NCBI GenBank assembly: GCA_903931645.1
Contig: CAIZDF010000632.1
Coordinates: forward strand, 1-6,409
Origin: an uncultured Tolumonas sp.
GTDB lineage: Bacteria > Pseudomonadota > Gammaproteobacteria > Enterobacterales > Aeromonadaceae
Reading direction: 5' to 3'
Length of the DNA: 6,409 nucleotides
The translations under genes were made by a program, and so were the position numbers. The notes under the pieces are model-generated. The model was not told where the DNA came from, ran no database searches, and was given only the letters and a program-made list of their open reading frames with translations. Below, piece by piece: positions 1 through 6,409 of the stretch; position 1 is the first letter of the stretch, and each line of letters starts with the position of its first letter.

Positions 1-79
1 GCTGGCGCGCGAGATGATTGAAGAGCTGATCGAGTTACACCGTCAGCGTCAAAATATCCCAGCCGCCCAAGCTGCGTAA
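1..79 (+). CDS. PTS lactose/cellobiose-family EIIA component, C-terminal fragment (ChbA/CelC-like)
   Basis: Only the last 25 codons are in the window; the reading frame starts at position 2 and ends with TAA at 77-79. The visible peptide begins LAREMIEELIELHRQRQ and closes with an Ala/Gln-rich tail. From memory, the C-terminal helix of E. coli ChbA reads LARELITELIELHEKLKA, so the fragment matches the last helix of the PTS Lac-type EIIA three-helix bundle. EIIA relays phosphate from HPr to EIIB during import and phosphorylation of cellobiose- or chitobiose-type sugars. The phospho-accepting histidine would lie upstream of the window. The next gene on the same strand is a GH1 6-phospho-beta-glucosidase, which fits this role. 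The family call rests on a short stretch and the substrate is inferred. Confidence 0.72.
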   Translation, partial: LAREMIEELIELHRQRQNIPAAQAA

Positions 80-82
80 CCA

Positions 83-1678
<1,596 letters not shown>

Positions 1679-1743
1679 ACGAGTCAGGTTGTGGAAATGG
1701 TGAGCTCCTGAATATCTTACCTTGTGCGTCCTAACGCCTGTTT

Positions 1744-1786
1744 TGCCGGATTGAACCACCCCGTGTTCAATCCGGCATTTTTGTTT
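1744..1786 (+). terminator. Rho-independent terminator after GH1 gene
   Basis: A perfect 13-bp stem, TGCCGGATTGAAC (1744-1756) with GTTCAATCCGGCA (1765-1777), encloses an 8-nt loop and is followed by TTTTTGTTT. It ends the PTS/GH1 transcript and separates it from the repressor gene downstream. Confidence 0.92.
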
Positions 1787-1807
1787 ATGCCATAAAAACC
1801 ATGTTGC

Positions 1808-1836
1808 TTGTAGTTTTTCTCGCCAGTCATGATAAT
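1808..1836 (+). promoter_or_regulatory. Possible promoter of the LacI-family gene
   Basis: GATAAT (1831-1836) matches the -10 consensus at five of six positions. TTGTAG (1808-1813), 17 bases upstream, is only a weak -35. The repressor must have its own promoter because a strong terminator lies just upstream. No AACCGGTT-type operator is visible here, so there is no sign of autoregulation. Confidence 0.35.
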
Positions 1837-1886
1837 GCTCGTTTGCTGTCGCCAAATGCGTTTGCTCAGAGGGAGTTTTTCATTTT

Positions 1887-2918
1887 ATGGCCACTATGCT
1901 GGATGTTTCGCGTAAAGCGGGCGTCTCTAAATCGACCGTTTCACGTGTTCTGAATGGCACTGCAAAAATCTCTGAGGCGACCCGTGAAGCGGTGTTTAAG
2001 GCAATTGAAGAGCTCAATTACCGACCCAACGTATTAGCGCAATCGCTCTCTAAACAAGAAACCAACACCATTGGTTTAGTGATCCCCCGTGGTACCAATA
2101 CCTCACAATATTTAGGCTTACTGATAGAGATCTGCCAGGAATTAGCCGATAAAGCCGGTAAATTTTTGATGATCACTCAGGTCAATGATCAGCCGGATGG
2201 TGGCGTTCGCGCAATCCGCTCGTTGGTCGATCGCCGTTGTGATGCGGTGTTGTATTACAACAATTCATTTTTCGACCACTATAATATCCGCGGTGATGAG
2301 CTGAGTGATTTGATCGATGAACTGCCGGTGCCGCTGGTGGTGATGAACTGTTATTTACCTCGTCATCCTGATTATTGTGTCTGGTTTGACCATTCACAAA
2401 GCGCCAGAATGCCGGTCGATTTTCTACTGGCGCAAGGGCACAAACGTATCGCCTATATTTCTGGCCCGCTCAATCAACGTACTGCACAACTACGTTTGCA
2501 AGGCTATCAGCAAGCATTAGCCGATGCCGGTATTGCGTTGGATCCACTGTTGCTGGCGGAAGGCGATCGTATGTATAGCGGTGGTTACAGTGCTTGTAAT
2601 CAGTTATTGCACCGGAAAGTAGATTTTACCGCGATCTGTTGTTTTAACGATGCGACCGCGATCGGGGCATTAAAAGCACTGCAGGAGCTGGATGTTGCTG
2701 TTCCGGCTGAAGTGTCGTTGTTCGGTTTTGATAATGAATCGATGCTCGATTATCTGCATCCCTCTCTCTGCTCGGTTTCGCTACCGGCGAATACCTTTGT
2801 TTCTTCAGCATTTAATTTGTTGATGGCACATCTCAATCACAGTGAATTGCCCACATTTGATCAAAACACCTTCGCCGGTGATTTGGTGATCCGTGGTTCT
2901 GTGTGTTCACAAGATTAA
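1887..2918 (+). CDS. LacI/GalR-family transcriptional repressor (AscG-like)
   Basis: This sugar-responsive DNA-binding protein is 343 residues, normal for the family. The N-terminal helix-turn-helix spans about residues 3-23, with the recognition helix in GVSKSTVSRVLNG. The hinge helix follows at about 46-57 (RPNVLAQSLSKQ). The rest is the periplasmic-binding-protein-like effector and dimerisation domain, with family landmarks GHKRIAYISGP (184-194), FNDATAIGALKAL (253-265, D255 being the usual sugar-contacting Asp) and FGFDN (279-283). From memory, E. coli AscG also carries Lys at the specificity position in GVSKATVSRVL, and it represses beta-glucoside genes. AGGGAG lies 11 bases before the ATG. 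The gene sits beside a GH1/PTS locus, and AscG-type palindromes occur before lamB; this suggests, but does not prove, that it controls both. The inducer cannot be read from the sequence. Confidence 0.92.
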   Translation: MATMLDVSRKAGVSKSTVSRVLNGTAKISEATREAVFKAIEELNYRPNVLAQSLSKQETNTIGLVIPRGTNTSQYLGLLIEICQELADKAGKFLMITQVNDQPDGGVRAIRSLVDRRCDAVLYYNNSFFDHYNIRGDELSDLIDELPVPLVVMNCYLPRHPDYCVWFDHSQSARMPVDFLLAQGHKRIAYISGPLNQRTAQLRLQGYQQALADAGIALDPLLLAEGDRMYSGGYSACNQLLHRKVDFTAICCFNDATAIGALKALQELDVAVPAEVSLFGFDNESMLDYLHPSLCSVSLPANTFVSSAFNLLMAHLNHSELPTFDQNTFAGDLVIRGSVCSQD

Positions 2919-2920
2919 GC

Positions 2921-2949
2921 AAAAAGCCCGCCTTGCAAAACAAGGCGGG
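2921..2949 (-). terminator. Rho-independent terminator of malM, shared with the convergent repressor gene
   Basis: CCCGCCTTG (2927-2935) and CAAGGCGGG (2941-2949) form a perfect 9-bp GC-rich stem with a 5-nt loop. The A-run at 2921-2925 reads as a T-run after the hairpin on the minus strand, so the structure is canonical for transcripts coming from malM. On the plus strand TAAACAAG follows, with no T-run, so any termination of the repressor transcript here would be weaker. Confidence 0.85.
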
Positions 2950-2991
2950 TAAACAAGAGCTGATGACGTAAGCTGTTGGCTGTTTAAAAAA

Positions 2992-3870
2992 TCATTTCTG
3001 TTTTACGGCTTCCACAAAGACCGTTCTGGCATCGTTAAAACCCAATTTCTCCGCTTCTGCAACAAGTTGCATAGCTTGTTCAATCTGATTGTTCTTAACC
3101 GCTTGTTGAATCGCCTGTTGGTAATACTGTTGGGTTTGGGTACTAATCACCCCAGCTTGTTGCTGTGGGGTAGTGTTGCTCGTGTTCGGTCTGATTTGTG
3201 GCGCTTCACCTGCTGGTATGGCCACGGTTTCGGCTACCACTGGTTGCGTCGATGGATTACTGAATTTCAACTCGACTGTACCCCAAGGTGAATAAGGTAT
3301 TTGTAGATCTGGATAAGCTGACGGCACCAAATTCATCGCTCTGGCTTTGAGTTTTTCTGGATGAGGTAAGGTTAATTTACGTTGTAAATCAGCGGTGTTT
3401 GCGTAAATCACCATGAAGCGTTCATTAGGTAATAATCGGAATTTGCCACTGAAGCGATTAGAGGAAAACAGCGTTGCTTCCGTATATGGGAAGGCACTTT
3501 CATCTAAAGTTCGGGTTGGATTACGTTGTGCATCCAGTAATAAGATCTGCATTGGCATTGCGCTGCCAGCAACGATCGACGCAGCAGTCACATCGGTGCC
3601 ATAAAATTCTGCTGGTATTGCTCCGGCATAAAAAGCACTACGGCCAGATGGAAATTGCATAACCTGTGATGTTGCATCAATTGTCAGATTACCATTGTGC
3701 AACTGTTGCATAGTGATAGAGGAAAAATCAGTACAACAGATAGAAGCCACACTCAAATGCTGTTTGGCTGCAAGGCTATTATCCGCGCCAAGTTGTGGTG
3801 CAACACTTCCTTGGCTGGCACAACCAGACAAAGCAATTGCAGTTAGTATGGTTAAACGCAGTTTTGTCAT
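2992..3870 (-). CDS. malM: MalM-family maltose operon protein, predicted lipoprotein
   Basis: This 292-residue protein is exported; MalM is encoded with maltoporin in enteric bacteria, and its biochemical role is not established. A short positive N-terminus and hydrophobic segment end in a lipobox, LSGC, with Cys17 as the acylation site. Ala at the next position predicts outer-membrane sorting. Adjacent cysteines C45-C46 follow. The middle is probably beta-rich, then comes a Pro/Gln/Thr-rich linker. The last 46 residues (from QQYYQQAIQQAV through AEAEKLG) match the C-terminal helical pair of E. coli MalM as remembered. E. coli MalM has a cleavable signal without a lipobox, so the lipoprotein form is notable. 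The ATG at 3870 is preferred over the GTG one codon earlier because AGGAG (3878-3882) is seven bases away. It lies 48 bp downstream of lamB, so the two are probably cotranscribed. Confidence 0.87.
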   Translation of the reverse strand: MTKLRLTILTAIALSGCASQGSVAPQLGADNSLAAKQHLSVASICCTDFSSITMQQLHNGNLTIDATSQVMQFPSGRSAFYAGAIPAEFYGTDVTAASIVAGSAMPMQILLLDAQRNPTRTLDESAFPYTEATLFSSNRFSGKFRLLPNERFMVIYANTADLQRKLTLPHPEKLKARAMNLVPSAYPDLQIPYSPWGTVELKFSNPSTQPVVAETVAIPAGEAPQIRPNTSNTTPQQQAGVISTQTQQYYQQAIQQAVKNNQIEQAMQLVAEAEKLGFNDARTVFVEAVKQK

Positions 3871-3887
3871 CACTTAACTCCTGAAAA

Positions 3888-3912
3888 CAGGCTGCACGCA
3901 GGGTGCAGCCTG
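3888..3912 (-). other. Hairpin between lamB and malM, possible attenuator
   Basis: CAGGCTGCAC (3888-3897) pairs with GTGCAGCCTG (3903-3912), a perfect 10-bp stem with a 5-nt loop. On the minus strand it is followed by TTTTC and then by the malM Shine-Dalgarno sequence. It lies in the 48-bp gap, so it could terminate part of the lamB transcripts or protect their 3' ends, lowering malM expression relative to the porin. The T-run is short, so termination would be partial. The plus-strand side also continues into a T-rich stretch. Confidence 0.6.
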
Positions 3913-3918
3913 ATATTT

Positions 3919-5397
<1,479 letters not shown>

Positions 5398-5484
5398 TTA
5401 TCGTCTATGCGTTTTTATCCACTAAAAATAGTTATTTTTAAAGCGTGTTTTGTTGTGTTAAGAAGTGTTTTTGTTATCTCTTTT

Positions 5485-5498
5485 TACAACCGGTTTCA
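5485..5498 (-). promoter_or_regulatory. Operator candidate O2, upstream partner of O1
   Basis: TACAACCGGTTTCA shares the AACCGGTT core and matches TGAAACCGGTTTCA at 12 of 14 positions. Its centre is 195 bp from the centre of O1. Two sites for one LacI-family protein at this distance suit repression by DNA looping. Confidence 0.58.
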
Positions 5499-5589
5499 CA
5501 TAAATAAAATGAACTTTTGGGATGGTGTATCTGCGGAAATAAGTTATCTGTTTTTTGCTCTTGTTATGAAAAATTTGGTTATGAGAGCC

Positions 5590-5615
5590 AGCCAAGCCCC
5601 TAACGGAGCTTGGCT
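5590..5615 (-). terminator. Hairpin downstream of the isochorismatase-family gene
   Basis: AGCCAAGC (5590-5597) pairs with GCTTGGCT (5608-5615), and CC/GG pairs continue inside across one mismatch to a TAAC loop. It lies 10 bases past the stop codon of the minus-strand hydrolase gene. No T-run follows directly on either strand, so it may be a weak or factor-aided terminator or only a 3'-end stabiliser. Confidence 0.5.
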
Positions 5616-5625
5616 ATCAAAAATG

Positions 5626-6183
5626 TTACTGTTTTAAGATCTCGTGGGTCGTTAAAACCTGCGCAAACGTGCCATGCAGTGCGGCAGCCACGGTGGTTTT
5701 AACTTGATCGGCAGAAACGGTATTACAACTAAAGGTCAGTGCTTTGGTGGCCGTGGCATCGATAGCAACTTGCACATCAAAACCCAGATCGAACGCCGCC
5801 CGCGTGGTGGTATCAACACACATATGCGTCATCATGCCGCAGATAATCAGCTGTTTAATTTGCTGTTGTTGCAGCACTTCTAATAACCCAGTGCCAGCAA
5901 AAGAGCTGGGGAAATGCTTAATTAGCAGGGTTTCATTTTCTGCGGGTAACACGGCCGGATGTAATTGTTGTCCTTCGGTGTGTGGCAGGAAAAATGCCGC
6001 TGGGCGGTGAGGCCGATCGTACATTTCATGCTGAATATGGATCACCGGCCACTGCTGCTGGCGATAAAATTGCAGTAACTCAGTGATTTTTGCTAAGGCC
6101 TGTTCTGGTTCATGCAAGGCCATTTTTCCACCGGGAAAGTAGTCGTTTTGTACATCAATAATCAACAGCGCACTTTTGTTCAT
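5626..6183 (-). CDS. Isochorismatase-family cysteine hydrolase (nicotinamidase-like)
   Basis: This small cytoplasmic hydrolase is 185 residues, typical of the single-domain family. The catalytic triad is visible: D10 in LLIIDVQNDYF, K89 in LLIKHFPSSF and C122 in MTHMCVDTT. The GMMTH segment (116-120) just before it is where the family places its cis-peptide bond. Members hydrolyse amides or the isochorismate enol ether, but many are uncharacterised and the substrate here cannot be read. It is shorter than typical nicotinamidases, which also carry a metal site that I cannot identify clearly. The ATG at 6183 is chosen because GGAG (6190-6193) lies six bases upstream; an in-frame ATG at 6195 overlaps that site and would add four residues. 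The gene has no obvious functional tie to the sugar genes. Confidence 0.88.
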   Translation of the reverse strand: MNKSALLIIDVQNDYFPGGKMALHEPEQALAKITELLQFYRQQQWPVIHIQHEMYDRPHRPAAFFLPHTEGQQLHPAVLPAENETLLIKHFPSSFAGTGLLEVLQQQQIKQLIICGMMTHMCVDTTTRAAFDLGFDVQVAIDATATKALTFSCNTVSADQVKTTVAAALHGTFAQVLTTHEILKQ

Positions 6184-6201
6184 GGTTATCTCCATTGGTT
6201 T

Positions 6202-6327
6202 ATACCCTTCGTACTTGAAGTCGCCGCATCATTGACGGCGTTCTCTCACCCCAATCACATAGCATCTCTATGTGATTAGGGATTCGCTCACTTGTCGCCT
6301 TGCTGCAACACCAATTACTTTGGGTAT
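6202..6327 (+). repeat. ERIC-like intergenic repeat, copy 2
   Basis: This 126-bp element is complete: it begins ATACCC (6202-6207) and ends with the inverse, GGGTAT (6322-6327). Its core palindrome pairs 6249-6262 with 6268-6281 at 13 of 14 positions around a 5-nt loop. It lies in the same window orientation as copy 1 and is about 88% identical over the 109 bases compared. It starts nine bases beyond the ribosome binding site of the minus-strand hydrolase gene, so it would form that gene's leader or promoter region. Confidence 0.87.
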
Positions 6328-6409
6328 GCAGTGAAGCTAGATTAAGCCGTGGCACTGTTTTACGTTGTTGGCGTAAATGACATTTTTAGGGTGTAAAACG
6401 ACAAATGAC
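6328..6409. other. Intergenic tail with short repeats, upstream of the hydrolase gene
   Basis: No gene is recognised in these 82 bases. They contain an inverted repeat TTTACG-N7-CGTAAA (6359-6377), a second TTTTA-N5-TAAAA (6384-6398), and AAATGAC twice (6375-6381 and 6403-6409). The region could hold a promoter for the hydrolase or for a gene beyond the window edge, but no family of regulator can be named. Confidence 0.4.

Noticed and set aside
5486..5500. CRP site at the minus-strand TGTGA next to O2
   Set aside because: Only one half-site is present; the partner position reads TTGTA instead of TCACA.
5407..5637. Plus-strand open frame of 76 codons in the lamB upstream region
   Set aside because: It lies in AT-rich DNA, overlaps the O2 operator, the hydrolase hairpin and the end of the hydrolase gene, has no clear ribosome site, and has no recognisable protein features.

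Overview
The window looks like a gammaproteobacterial chromosome. The evidence is ERIC-type intergenic repeats, Shine-Dalgarno-led genes, and a LamB/MalM pair of the enterobacterial-vibrio-aeromonad kind. An Aeromonadaceae-like host such as Tolumonas is my guess from overall flavour, not something the sequence proves. The theme is uptake and use of sugars, chiefly beta-glucosides.

Layout. Positions 1-79 (+) are the 3' end of a gene whose C-terminus resembles the cellobiose/chitobiose PTS EIIA protein (ChbA/CelC). A long hairpin (83-146) and an ERIC-like repeat (146-271) separate it from a GH1 6-phospho-beta-glucosidase (272-1678, +), which ends at a strong intrinsic terminator. A LacI-family repressor resembling AscG follows (1887-2918, +). 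It converges on lamB-malM, carried on the minus strand: a maltoporin-family porin (3919-5229), then a MalM-like lipoprotein (2992-3870), with a hairpin between them. The 396-bp AT-rich region upstream of lamB has no convincing gene. It holds two near-palindromic sites centred on AACCGGTT, 195 bp apart, that look like AscG-type operators. A small isochorismatase-family cysteine hydrolase (5626-6183, -) follows, with a second ERIC-like repeat directly upstream of its ribosome binding site.

How the parts may work together. A PTS imports and phosphorylates a beta-glucoside (cellobiose, arbutin/salicin or similar), and the GH1 enzyme splits the 6-phosphate product. The LacI-type protein probably represses the regulon, and the paired operators suggest that the outer-membrane porin and its MalM partner belong to it. 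If so, a maltoporin-type lamB-malM pair has been recruited to beta-glucoside uptake under local control. I saw no exact MalT-box core in front of lamB, and no mal transporter gene is in view. The isochorismatase-like gene looks like an unrelated neighbour.

I do not see a wholly new system here. The most interesting signals are the operator pair before lamB, the ERIC repeats that form the 5' leaders of two genes, and the long hairpin between the EIIA and GH1 genes.
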